From: an uncultured Parvibacter sp. | GTDB taxonomy: Bacteria; Actinomycetota; Coriobacteriia; Coriobacteriales; Eggerthellaceae | DNA: 7,088 nucleotides | Reading direction: 5' to 3' | Assembly (NCBI GenBank): GCA_910587945.1 | Contig: CAJUNI010000090.1 | Location: 1 to 7,088, forward strand | Shown here: positions 1 through 6,174 of the stretch, piece by piece | Numbering within the stretch: position 1 is the first letter of the stretch | Layout: each line of letters begins with the position of its first letter | Program-made: the position numbers and the translations under genes | Notes under the pieces: generated by a model | Databases searched by the model: none | Told to the model about the DNA's origin: nothing | The model's input: the letters and a program-made list of their open reading frames with translations, nothing else

Positions 1-1863
1 CTCTATGGCCCGAGTTCCTAAGAGATACTGGCCCGTAAGAGATTTCTTCTCGGCCATAATCTCTTGGGGGGTACCTGCAGCCACCACATAGCCGCCATGC
101 TCACCAGCTCCGGGACCCATGTCGATGACATAGTCGGCCGCCCGAATAGTGTCTTCGTCATGCTCAACCACAATAACAGTGTTGCCTAGGTCACGTAGGT
201 GCTCAAGGGTAGCAATGAGTCGCTCATTGTCTCGCTGATGCAAGCCAATAGAAGGCTCGTCAAGGATATAAAGCACTCCCATAAGGCCAGCGCCAATTTG
301 GGTAGCCAACCGAATACGCTGCGCCTCACCACCCGAAAGCGTTGCTGTGGCTCGCTCAAGGGTGAGGTAATCAAGACCCACATCCACTAAGAAGCGCAAG
401 CGAGCCCGAATCTCTTTGACAATAGGACCGGCAATAAATTCGTCTTGACCATGAAGTTTCAAATGATCAAAGAAGTTTAAGCACTCGCCGGCCGAGAGTT
501 CCGTGACATCATGGATCGATTTATCTCCCACGGTCACCGCAAGAATTTCCGGCTTGAGGCGTTTTCCCTTACAAGTAGCGCAGGGAATCGTAGCGAAATA
601 GGCGGACAACTTTTCCCGCTGAGAATCACTTTGGGCTTCCGAATAGCGACGAGAAACCGCTGCCCGGATACCTTCCCACTCTAAATACCAATAGGTATCA
701 CGACCATCGACGGTGGTGTAGTCTACGCGGATCTTTTGAGAGCCCAGACCCTCCATAAATGCTTTTTGTGCTTTTGTAGGTAAGTCTTCCCAGGGGGTGT
801 CCGGAGAAACACCCAGATGCTTAGCTACCGCTCGCAACACCTGCGGATAGTAGTTTCCATTTTTGAATGGCGCCACTGCACCTTCAGCAATAGATAAGGA
901 TGGATCGGGGATCACCAACGAAGGATCCACCTCTTCGCGACTACCGATACCCAAACAATCAGGGCAAGCGCCATAGGGAGCGTTAAAAGAAAAGTCGCGC
1001 GGCTGGAGCTCATCCATGGAGTGTCCATGGATAGGGCAGGCTAAGGCCAGAGAGAAGAGATGCTCCCCTTCCTTTAGTCCGCCCGTAGCTCCGGAAGAAC
1101 GGCCCTCTCCGTCACTTTGACTTTTTCCATCAGCATCAAGAACTTGTACGAGCACTTTTCCGTCAGAGAGCTTCGTTGCCAACTCTACAGCCTCGGCAAT
1201 ACGCCGCGAGGCACTGGGTTTGAGCGTAACGCGATCCACTACGACGTCAATAAAGTGCTTGATTTTCTTATTGAGGACCATAGGTTCGCCCTCAAGGCGG
1301 ACCACTTCCCCATCAATGCGGACACGGCTAAAGCCTTCTTTTTGCAAATCCGCAAGTAGCTTCGTGAACTCTCCCTTACGACCCGTGACCACGGGCGCCA
1401 AAATAATAGCCTTGGGCTCATGCTCCGGATCAATTTGGAGGATTTCATCCACTACCTGGTCAGTCGTCTGTCGCTTAATTTCACGACCGCATTCAGGACA
1501 GTGAGGAATACCCGTCCGAGCAAAAAGCAGACGAAGATAGTCGTAGATTTCGGTTGTAGTGCCCACCGTAGAGCGCGGATTCTTCGACGTAGTTTTCTGA
1601 TCAATAGATACCGCCGGGGACAAGCCATCAATGCTATCGAGATCCGGCTTGCTCATCTGACCCAAAAACATACGGGCATAACTCGAAAGACTCTCGACAT
1701 AGCGTCGCTGTCCTTCGGCATACATGGTGTCAAAAGCAAGGCTCGACTTACCAGAACCTGATAAGCCCGTAATAACCACAAGCTCATCACGAGGAATGGT
1801 AAGGTCTATATTTTTGAGGTTATGCTCTCGAGCGCCTTTAATAACAATTTCTTTTTGTCCCAT
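1..1863 (-). CDS. uvrA: UvrABC excinuclease subunit A, 3' end cut by window edge
   Basis: UvrA is the ATP-dependent damage-recognition subunit of nucleotide excision repair; it loads UvrB on DNA lesions in the cytoplasm. The window holds 621 codons of a family usually about 940-960 long; the rest lies beyond the left edge. Visible in order: GAREHNLKNIDL near the start, Walker A GLSGSGKS (33-40), RRYVESLSSYAR (53-64), a UvrB-binding/insertion region (about 120-245), a zinc-module region with CPIHGH (276-281) and CPDC (300-303), a CATC pair farther on, ABC signature LSGGEAQR (509-516), Walker B YILDEPS (532-538) and the H-loop VVEHD (565-569). The first ATPase is therefore whole and the second missing. 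ATG at 1861-1863 fits the family start, and no in-frame alternative lies just upstream. No good Shine-Dalgarno precedes it. A LexA box 119 bp upstream suggests SOS control. A Gly/Ser-rich insert (about 245-263) precedes the zinc region. Confidence 0.97.
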   Translation of the reverse strand, partial: MGQKEIVIKGAREHNLKNIDLTIPRDELVVITGLSGSGKSSLAFDTMYAEGQRRYVESLSSYARMFLGQMSKPDLDSIDGLSPAVSIDQKTTSKNPRSTVGTTTEIYDYLRLLFARTGIPHCPECGREIKRQTTDQVVDEILQIDPEHEPKAIILAPVVTGRKGEFTKLLADLQKEGFSRVRIDGEVVRLEGEPMVLNKKIKHFIDVVVDRVTLKPSASRRIAEAVELATKLSDGKVLVQVLDADGKSQSDGEGRSSGATGGLKEGEHLFSLALACPIHGHSMDELQPRDFSFNAPYGACPDCLGIGSREEVDPSLVIPDPSLSIAEGAVAPFKNGNYYPQVLRAVAKHLGVSPDTPWEDLPTKAQKAFMEGLGSQKIRVDYTTVDGRDTYWYLEWEGIRAAVSRRYSEAQSDSQREKLSAYFATIPCATCKGKRLKPEILAVTVGDKSIHDVTELSAGECLNFFDHLKLHGQDEFIAGPIVKEIRARLRFLVDVGLDYLTLERATATLSGGEAQRIRLATQIGAGLMGVLYILDEPSIGLHQRDNERLIATLEHLRDLGNTVIVVEHDEDTIRAADYVIDMGPGAGEHGGYVVAAGTPQEIMAEKKSLTGQYLLGTRAIE

Positions 1864-1895
1864 AGGAAACTGCTGTCCGTTCTCTCTGACACAGG

Positions 1896-1925
1896 AGAAG
1901 ACGCACCAAATATGGCACGTCTTCC
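1896..1925 (-). promoter_or_regulatory. Hairpin in the uvrA leader
   Basis: On the minus strand, AAGACG (1923-1918) and CGTCTT (1903-1898) pair, followed inward by two G.U pairs and CCA/TGG around a TATT loop. One further G-C and one G.U extend it to about 13 bp. The wobble pairs would be A-C mismatches in plus-strand RNA, so the fold suits the uvrA transcript. It ends 33 nt before the uvrA start codon and is not followed by a T run, so it is not a terminator. A role in leader stability or translation is inference. Confidence 0.4.
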
Positions 1926-1981
1926 TTAGATTTTCTACGACGTGTAGTTTACTCCAACTTAGGAGCTACCGAAGCAGAAAT

Positions 1982-1995
1982 AGAACTTTTGTTCG
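1982..1995 (-). promoter_or_regulatory. Probable LexA (SOS) box of uvrA
   Basis: Read on the minus strand the site is CGAACAAAAGTTCT. It matches the Gram-positive LexA/DinR consensus CGAAC-N4-GTTCG at every arm position except the last (T for G). It lies 119 bp upstream of uvrA, a classic SOS-regulated gene, which greatly raises its credibility. A tentative promoter surrounds it: TTGAAT at 1998-2003 and TATTTC at 1977-1982, 15 bp apart, so LexA would sit in the spacer; the hexamers are poor and the promoter call is weak. The box lies downstream of the 24-residue peptide gene and so probably controls uvrA, not the peptide. Confidence 0.75.
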
Positions 1996-2019
1996 TAATT
2001 CAAAGAATGGTCACAGAAG

Positions 2020-2094
2020 TTAGAAAAAGAACGGTATGTAGGCCAGAGCTACAAGGGCGGCCCAGAATAGTGTCCTTGCCTTTTTCTTGCTCAT
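2020..2094 (-). CDS. Probable 24-residue single-pass membrane peptide
   Basis: A 24-codon ORF starts at ATG 2092-2094 and ends at TAA 2020-2022. The peptide begins MSKKKAR, a strongly basic head, then runs through TLFWAALVALAYIPFFF, long enough for one membrane span; the charge pattern predicts the N-terminus inside. GAGGAGGAG sits two bases before the ATG, giving AGGAGG at a 4-nt spacing, one of the best ribosome binding sites in the window. An in-frame TGA nine bases upstream of the ATG fixes the start. I do not recognise the family. Small hydrophobic peptides of this shape include type I toxins and regulatory microproteins, but nothing here decides between them. It stands between the recombinase and uvrA, separated by 267 and 156 bp. 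A perfect -35 hexamer TTGACA (minus strand, 2245-2250) lies upstream but lacks a good -10. Chance occurrence is the main alternative; the ribosome site and membrane pattern argue against it. Confidence 0.55.
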   Translation of the reverse strand: MSKKKARTLFWAALVALAYIPFFF

Positions 2095-2143
2095 AGCTCC
2101 TCCTCACCGCTGCAAAATGAATAGCGCCATGGATTTGGGAACC

Positions 2144-2176
2144 GCCGATGGAAGCGAATTACAGCCTCCCATCGGC
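2144..2176 (-). promoter_or_regulatory. Hairpin upstream of the 24-residue peptide gene
   Basis: GCCGATGG (minus strand, 2176-2169) pairs perfectly with CCATCGGC (2151-2144). The stem continues inward through a one-base bulge and AGGC/GCTT-type pairs with one G.U, giving about 12 bp around an 8-nt loop. It ends 49 nt before the peptide start codon. Neither strand has a T run after it, so it is not an intrinsic terminator. A leader structure acting on peptide translation or transcript stability is possible; I recognise no known riboswitch class in it. Confidence 0.4.
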
Positions 2177-2264
2177 CATCCAACCTATCTATCTGGTATC
2201 CATTGTGAGGTCTTGGGCGCGGGTGATTTAGCAGACAGGAAAACTGTCAAACGCCCGCATGAGC

Positions 2265-2357
2265 TTCGAAATAGTTCTGAGTAAACGCTGCAAGACGGCC
2301 GTAACTCTCGCGCCGTTTCGTAAGACGGCAGTAAGTTTTTCGAAGATTAGTTCTGGG
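2265..2357. repeat. Nested degenerate direct repeats after the recombinase stop
   Basis: Two repeat pairs are nested on the plus strand. The inner pair is AAGACGGCCGTAA (2292-2304) and AAGACGGCAGTAA (2322-2334), 12 of 13 identical with a 30-bp period. The outer pair is TTCGAAATAGTTCTGAG (2265-2281) and TTCGAAGATTAGTTCTGGG (2339-2357), differing by two single-base indels and one substitution. A short dyad GCCGT/ACGGC (2312-2316, 2325-2329) lies inside. The block begins 5 bp past the recombinase stop codon. It could be a decayed local duplication or protein-binding sites; no function is shown. Confidence 0.45.
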
Positions 2358-2361
2358 CGGC

Positions 2362-3384
2362 TTAGGCGCGGGGATGAGCAAGATTATGGACCTGCTTGAG
2401 GCGCTCGGGGGAAACATGGGTATAGATCTGCGTTGTCGCAAGGTTTGCGTGACCGAGAAGCTCTTGAACACTGCGTAAATCTGCGCCCCCGGCCAGCAGG
2501 TCTGTGGCAAAGCTATGACGCATGGCATGAGGGGTTACCTCACGACTTAACCCCGCTGCTGCCACTGAGCGATTAAACATTTTTCGCATCACATCAGCCG
2601 ACATAGCATGACCCCGCGAGGAAACAAAGAAGGCTGCTTGGGCATCTGAGTCTCCGGTTTTCGCCCGAGCAAGCAATTCCTGGCGAGCGCCATCACGATA
2701 GGTTTTAAGCGTTGAGGCAGCCAGCTCATGAAACGGAACAATGCGCTCCTTCGAACCCTTGCCCATAACTTTGACCTGCTTTTGCTTGAGGTCCACATCC
2801 CCCAGACTCAAGCCCGCTACTTCAGATATACGCAAACCCGAAGCATAGAGTAGTTCCAGAATTGCCTGGTCGCGCTTCATCTCGGCAGTTTGCTCTCGCG
2901 GCTTCCCCTCCTCATCAAGAGGACCATTGACGCGCAAGAGCCGCACCATATCCTCGGGGCTAATAACCGTAGGTAAGGTTTTCGCCATTTTTGGCCCCTG
3001 AAGGGCAGAAACAGGATTCTCTTCTATGAGGTTGCAAGACCACATCCACTCATAGAATGTTCGGATCGAAGAAAGGCGGCGGTTGATGGTTGCGCGGCTG
3101 TACCGTGCCTTATCAAGTTCCGCTAAATACCAACGCAGCTGGCGATAGGACAGATGAGTAAAAGACAACTCTTGTCGCTGCGCCCAACGGAGGAAATCTT
3201 CGCAGTCTCCCTTATAGGCTCGCACCGTATGGGGCGAACATCCCCGCTCAAGATTAAGAAATTCGCAGAATCCTTCGCATTCAGCAGCCCCCGCTCCTTG
3301 AAGTTCATTCTCAGAGCGAACCTGGTCCTCAGCTCCTACATGAGCGCCTTCGTTAGTCTTCACACCAACCATCCCAAACGCCAT
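2362..3384 (-). CDS. xerC: Site-specific tyrosine recombinase, XerC/XerD type
   Basis: This integrase-family recombinase would resolve chromosome dimers at a dif site together with a partner Xer protein. With the ATG at 3384 it has 340 residues, slightly longer than the usual near 300. The N-terminal SAM-like DNA-binding domain shows FCEFLNLERGCSPHTVRAY (about 39-57). The catalytic domain keeps all expected residues: Arg185 (SGLRISE), Lys209 (GKGSKER), His286 and Arg289 (HAMRHSF), His312 (LLGHANL) and the nucleophile Tyr321 (TQIYTHV). A charged insert (about 153-170, GPLDEEGKPREQ) lies before the first Arg. The start is uncertain: TTG 3414, ATG 3384, ATG 3372 and GTG 3363 are all in frame, and none has a strong ribosome site; the first 30-40 residues do not look conserved. 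It overlaps the end of trmFO, suggesting translational coupling. The C rather than D assignment rests on the trmFO-xerC order seen in Firmicutes. Confidence 0.9.
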   Translation of the reverse strand: MAFGMVGVKTNEGAHVGAEDQVRSENELQGAGAAECEGFCEFLNLERGCSPHTVRAYKGDCEDFLRWAQRQELSFTHLSYRQLRWYLAELDKARYSRATINRRLSSIRTFYEWMWSCNLIEENPVSALQGPKMAKTLPTVISPEDMVRLLRVNGPLDEEGKPREQTAEMKRDQAILELLYASGLRISEVAGLSLGDVDLKQKQVKVMGKGSKERIVPFHELAASTLKTYRDGARQELLARAKTGDSDAQAAFFVSSRGHAMSADVMRKMFNRSVAAAGLSREVTPHAMRHSFATDLLAGGADLRSVQELLGHANLATTQIYTHVSPERLKQVHNLAHPRA

Positions 3385-4747
3385 GAGCTGCAAGCTGATC
3401 CCGATAGGAGTCAAGAGCTTCTCGCGCCCGTTGACTATAAGCCTCGTAGCGAGCCCGCTTGTTTTTCACGGGCGTTTCGAGGGGCGGAATGAGACCGAAG
3501 TTCACATGCATCGGCTGATAGTCTTTTACTTCCGGATCCGAGGCATAGTTCATCAACGCGCCAAACACTGTTTCGGGGGGTAATGCCGGCAACTCTACAT
3601 CCTGCAGCCACGCCCAAACAGAGAAAGCGCAATGGAGCCCCGAACGAATAGCCTCGCTATAACCTTCCGTACCCGCCAGCTGTCCGGCCACATAGACAGG
3701 AACGCCGCAGGGACTCTGCTCGGCAGTAAATAAGCAGCCCTGCGCATCGATGCATCGCGGTGCATCCAAGAAGGTATTGCGGTGCATGACGCCATAGCGG
3801 GCAAATTCGGCATGTTCCAGTCCAGGAATCAGCGAAAACACCCGCTTTTGCTCGGGGAATGTCAGGTTCGTTTGAAAGCCCACCAAGTTATAGCAGGTGC
3901 CTTCAGCATTTTCAGCACGCAGTTGCAGGGCCGCCCAAGGACGCTTACCCGTACGCGGATCCGTCAACCCCACCGGCTTCATGGTGCCAAACCGAGGAGC
4001 ATCCCGCCCCGTTCGGGCAATCTCCTCAACGGGCTGACAAGCCTGGAATAAATCGCGGGTTTCGAAGTCTTTTGCCACTACGCGCTCGGCCTGCAGGAGC
4101 TCATCAATGAAGTATTCATACTCCTCTTTCGTAAACGGTGCGTTGAGGTAGTCGCCCCCTGCTTCGGCATCTTCGTAGCGACTTTGACGAAAGAGAATGT
4201 CCTGGTCCAGAGAGTCAGCCATCACAATAGGAGCCGCTGCATCATAGAACGCAAGGTTCGCTTGACCGAGAGCCTCCTGAAGCGATTGCGCCAAACTGTC
4301 CGAGGTGAGAGGCCCCGAAGCTAAGATAACGGCGTCAACATCCCGGCTTGCTTCCTGCAGGGAGGTAATTTCTTTGCGTTCAATGGTTATAAGAGGATGA
4401 GCCTCCAGAAGAGCGGTCACCTCGGCAGCAAATTTCTCCCGGTCCACCGCAAGGGCGCCTCCAGCAGCCACTTGATGCTTAAGAGCAATTTCATAGAGTT
4501 TAGACCCCAGTTGATGAAGCTCCTGCTTCAAAAGCCCAGCAGCGCTGTCTTCCTTCATGCTTTTCAGTGAATTGGAGCACACCAGTTCAGCCAGCTGATC
4601 GCTATGATGCACCGGCGTTGGCTGCTCAGGTCGCATCTCGTAGAGCCTGACGGCAATGCCGCGTGACGCCAACTGGTAGGCTGCTTCAGACCCCGCAAGG
4701 CCTCCGCCAACCACCGCAACTCTCGGTCTTGTTTGTTCATTCATCAT
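3353..4747 (-). CDS. trmFO: Folate- and FAD-dependent tRNA (uracil-54-C5)-methyltransferase
   Basis: TrmFO makes ribothymidine at position 54 of the tRNA T loop, taking the carbon from 5,10-methylenetetrahydrofolate and the electrons from FADH2. The 464 residues are close to the usual 435-470. The N-terminal FAD Rossmann motif VVGGGLAGSEAA (12-23) is followed by YEMRP (36-40) with the ribose-binding Glu37. HHSDQLAELVCSNSLKS (47-63) contains Cys57, and FQACQPVEEIA (234-244) contains Cys237; by family knowledge these match the two functional cysteines (Cys53 and Cys226 in B. subtilis). GTMKPVGLTDPRTGKRPWA (254-272) and the second FAD segment AGQLAGTEGYSEAIRSG (354-370) are typical. Two tandem ATGs (4747, 4744) are possible starts; upstream AGATAGGG is a weak, distant ribosome site. 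The gene lies 80 bp downstream of the hydrolase, and its 3' end overlaps the recombinase start. The related GidA/MnmG family is excluded by length and motifs. Confidence 0.97.
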   Translation of the reverse strand: MMNEQTRPRVAVVGGGLAGSEAAYQLASRGIAVRLYEMRPEQPTPVHHSDQLAELVCSNSLKSMKEDSAAGLLKQELHQLGSKLYEIALKHQVAAGGALAVDREKFAAEVTALLEAHPLITIERKEITSLQEASRDVDAVILASGPLTSDSLAQSLQEALGQANLAFYDAAAPIVMADSLDQDILFRQSRYEDAEAGGDYLNAPFTKEEYEYFIDELLQAERVVAKDFETRDLFQACQPVEEIARTGRDAPRFGTMKPVGLTDPRTGKRPWAALQLRAENAEGTCYNLVGFQTNLTFPEQKRVFSLIPGLEHAEFARYGVMHRNTFLDAPRCIDAQGCLFTAEQSPCGVPVYVAGQLAGTEGYSEAIRSGLHCAFSVWAWLQDVELPALPPETVFGALMNYASDPEVKDYQPMHVNFGLIPPLETPVKNKRARYEAYSQRAREALDSYRDQLAAHGVWDGWCED

Positions 4748-4766
4748 AGCTATCAGGATACCCTAT

Positions 4767-4819
4767 CTTGCCCATGGGTCACTCAACGAGCTGCGCGAAC
4801 TCGCCCTCTGGCAAGTGAC
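4767..4819. other. Overlapping dyads between hydrolase and trmFO
   Basis: The 80-bp gap holds two perfect 6-bp inverted repeats: GTCACT/AGTGAC (4778-4783 with 4814-4819) and CTTGCC/GGCAAG (4767-4772 with 4810-4815). They share bases 4814-4815, so both cannot form fully at once. A small CGAG/CTCG stem nests inside. No T run follows on either strand. This may be a weak leader structure for trmFO or chance. Confidence 0.25.
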
Positions 4820-4827
4820 ACCTTCTA

Positions 4828-5628
4828 TCATAACGACAACGTGAATTGCTCAATGAGGGCGTTAACTTCTTCAGGACAATCGGTGTTGGAGTTATGACCC
4901 GCGCCTTCAATCCAGTGAACCGGGTTGCCGGTTTGCTTCTCCCAATCCCGGTTATAGCGCTTCGCCGAACCCGCACCATCCTTTTCCCCGCAAATGATGA
5001 GTACCGGACACCCCGGCTCATAGGGCCGATTCGCCTCCACCGCTTCGGCAAGCACGCGGAACCCGTGGGCAGACAATTCGCAGTATTCGCGCTTATCGTA
5101 GTCGAGCATCATGGCGCGCATCAGCTGCTGGCCGTAGGGGCTTGTGGCGTTCCCCGTCGAGCCGTACTTCACCAACGTCTTCCAGGGGAATGACAGAAAC
5201 ATAAGCTTCGTATGCTTGAGTGCTGTGAGCTCCCAGCTGCTGTAGTAGTCGCGTTGTAGCGGGCACGAATCGATGGAGACAAACCCTGCCACCTGACCGG
5301 GAAACAGCTCCATAAACATCTGGGACACATAGCCACCCATGGACTGACCCACAAGAACGGGATGCTGAACGCCCTCGGCTTCGAAGATTTCCCGCAGCCA
5401 GCGAGCTTTATCGTCGAGCGTCCAATCCAACGCAAACGGCCGAGATGCCCCATGGGAAGGTGGGTCCCACACCAGCACATTCATTTTGGGGGCGAAGTAT
5501 TCCACTTGCTTGTCGAAAAGCCGATGATCTGCCGTCAGTCCCGGCAGGAACACGAGCCACGGCTTGTCATCGTCGACGTGCTCTGAGACCCAATAAGCAA
5601 TCCCGTTATGTCGAGCTTCACGCACCAT
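4828..5628 (-). CDS. Alpha/beta-fold hydrolase, substrate unknown
   Basis: This 266-residue protein has the full layout of a cytoplasmic alpha/beta hydrolase. WLVFLPGLTADHRLF (24-38) gives the first strand and oxyanion loop, and VLVWDPPSHGASRP (51-64) the next strand and turn. The nucleophile elbow GQSMGG (94-99) has Ser96. PVLIICGEKDGAG (208-220) supplies Asp217, and EGAGHNSN (241-248) supplies His245. The triad is complete, and a cap region spans about 123-190. There is no signal peptide. The proline- and histidine-containing DPPSHGAS turn is common in esterases and peptidase-like members, but the family covers esterases, haloperoxidases, lactonases and C-C hydrolases, so no substrate can be named. 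ATG 5628 is supported by a strong AGGAGGGG 2 nt upstream of it. It starts 29 bp after the DUF1648-like gene, so the two are probably cotranscribed. Confidence 0.88.
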   Translation of the reverse strand: MVREARHNGIAYWVSEHVDDDKPWLVFLPGLTADHRLFDKQVEYFAPKMNVLVWDPPSHGASRPFALDWTLDDKARWLREIFEAEGVQHPVLVGQSMGGYVSQMFMELFPGQVAGFVSIDSCPLQRDYYSSWELTALKHTKLMFLSFPWKTLVKYGSTGNATSPYGQQLMRAMMLDYDKREYCELSAHGFRVLAEAVEANRPYEPGCPVLIICGEKDGAGSAKRYNRDWEKQTGNPVHWIEGAGHNSNTDCPEEVNALIEQFTLSL

Positions 5629-5657
5629 GACCCCTCCTCATGAGACAGCCAGTCAAT

Positions 5658-6020
5658 TTATGCTAGTCCCACTAAAAGAAAATTACTGAAGGCATCGATG
5701 ATAACCAGTACAACGGCGCAGATTACATAGACGCGTAGCGCTCCTCTTCGGCTGACGCCATGAACAAGTCCATGGGCATAAAGGAAATCGTTGAAGATAT
5801 AACAGAGAGCTAGAAGGACATTGCACCCAGCCATAAGGGATGCCACAAGCCACAGTTCAGAAGGATTTCCGTAGCGGTTAACCTGTCCATCGAAGCCAAT
5901 TTGCATGGGTATTTCGCTTACACCAGCAGGCAGTGTTGCCAGCGCTAAGCCACAAAAAGCTAAAGGGGCAGCAATAGCCACGATCCAGAAAGCTATCATG
6001 AGTGGTCGAGGTATAGACAC
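5658..6020 (-). CDS. Small DUF1648-like membrane protein
   Basis: With the chosen start the product has 120 residues and three predicted membrane spans (about 7-29, 56-77 and 95-117). Between spans 1 and 2 lies LPAGVSEIPMQIGFDGQVNRYGNPSE (30-55), matching the DUF1648 pattern in which LP..IP and a GFDG.V.RYG segment follow the first helix. DUF1648 occurs in SdpI-type immunity proteins and many small membrane proteins of Gram-positive bacteria; the larger SdpI C-terminal domain is absent, so immunity is only a possibility. The start is GTG at 6018-6020, because GAAAGGA lies 5 nt upstream and the protein then begins just before the first span. In-frame ATGs at 6098 and 6083 would add a charged tail but lack ribosome sites. 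The HTH membrane gene ends 154 bp upstream and the hydrolase begins 29 bp downstream, so a small operon is likely. Confidence 0.75.
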   Translation of the reverse strand: MSIPRPLMIAFWIVAIAAPLAFCGLALATLPAGVSEIPMQIGFDGQVNRYGNPSELWLVASLMAGCNVLLALCYIFNDFLYAHGLVHGVSRRGALRVYVICAVVLVIIDAFSNFLLVGLA

Positions 6021-6174
6021 AGAAATCCTTTCGTATTTTGAGTCACCCACCGTAGCCCTTTTTGACTCATTTTGCGGTGTCATTTGCGCTATCTGCATGA
6101 GACAACCAACAGACGGCCACGGATCCAGAAAACACGCAGAGCAACAGGAGGCCCGCCACCCTTCGCGAATAACC

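Noticed and set aside
1117..1761. Several plus-strand frames across uvrA
   Set aside because: They are antisense shadows of a clear UvrA frame and resemble no known protein.
2234..2248. GACAG/CTGTC hairpin as a terminator for the recombinase
   Set aside because: The stem is only 5 bp and no T run follows on either strand.
2245..2250. Perfect -35 TTGACA (minus strand) as a promoter for the 24-residue peptide
   Set aside because: No acceptable -10 lies 16-18 bp away; the best match, TAAATC, is only 14 bp downstream, so it is mentioned but not called.
2087..2284. Plus-strand 65-codon frame in the xer-uvrA gap
   Set aside because: It starts at TTG with no ribosome site, has no recognisable domain, and runs antisense through the small-peptide ribosome site and both structured leader elements.
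2265..2357. CRISPR array or dif site
   Set aside because: There are only two copies of each short repeat, unevenly spaced, and no 28-bp dif-like pair of half-sites around a 6-bp core.
3385..3414. TTG start of the recombinase at 3414
   Set aside because: It gives a 62-bp overlap with trmFO, a rarer start codon and only a weak GAGAAG ribosome site, so ATG 3384 was preferred, with uncertainty noted.
5640..5650. TGGCTGTCTCA on the minus strand matching 7051-7061
   Set aside because: An 11-base match on either strand is expected by chance in 7 kb, and flanking sequence does not align.
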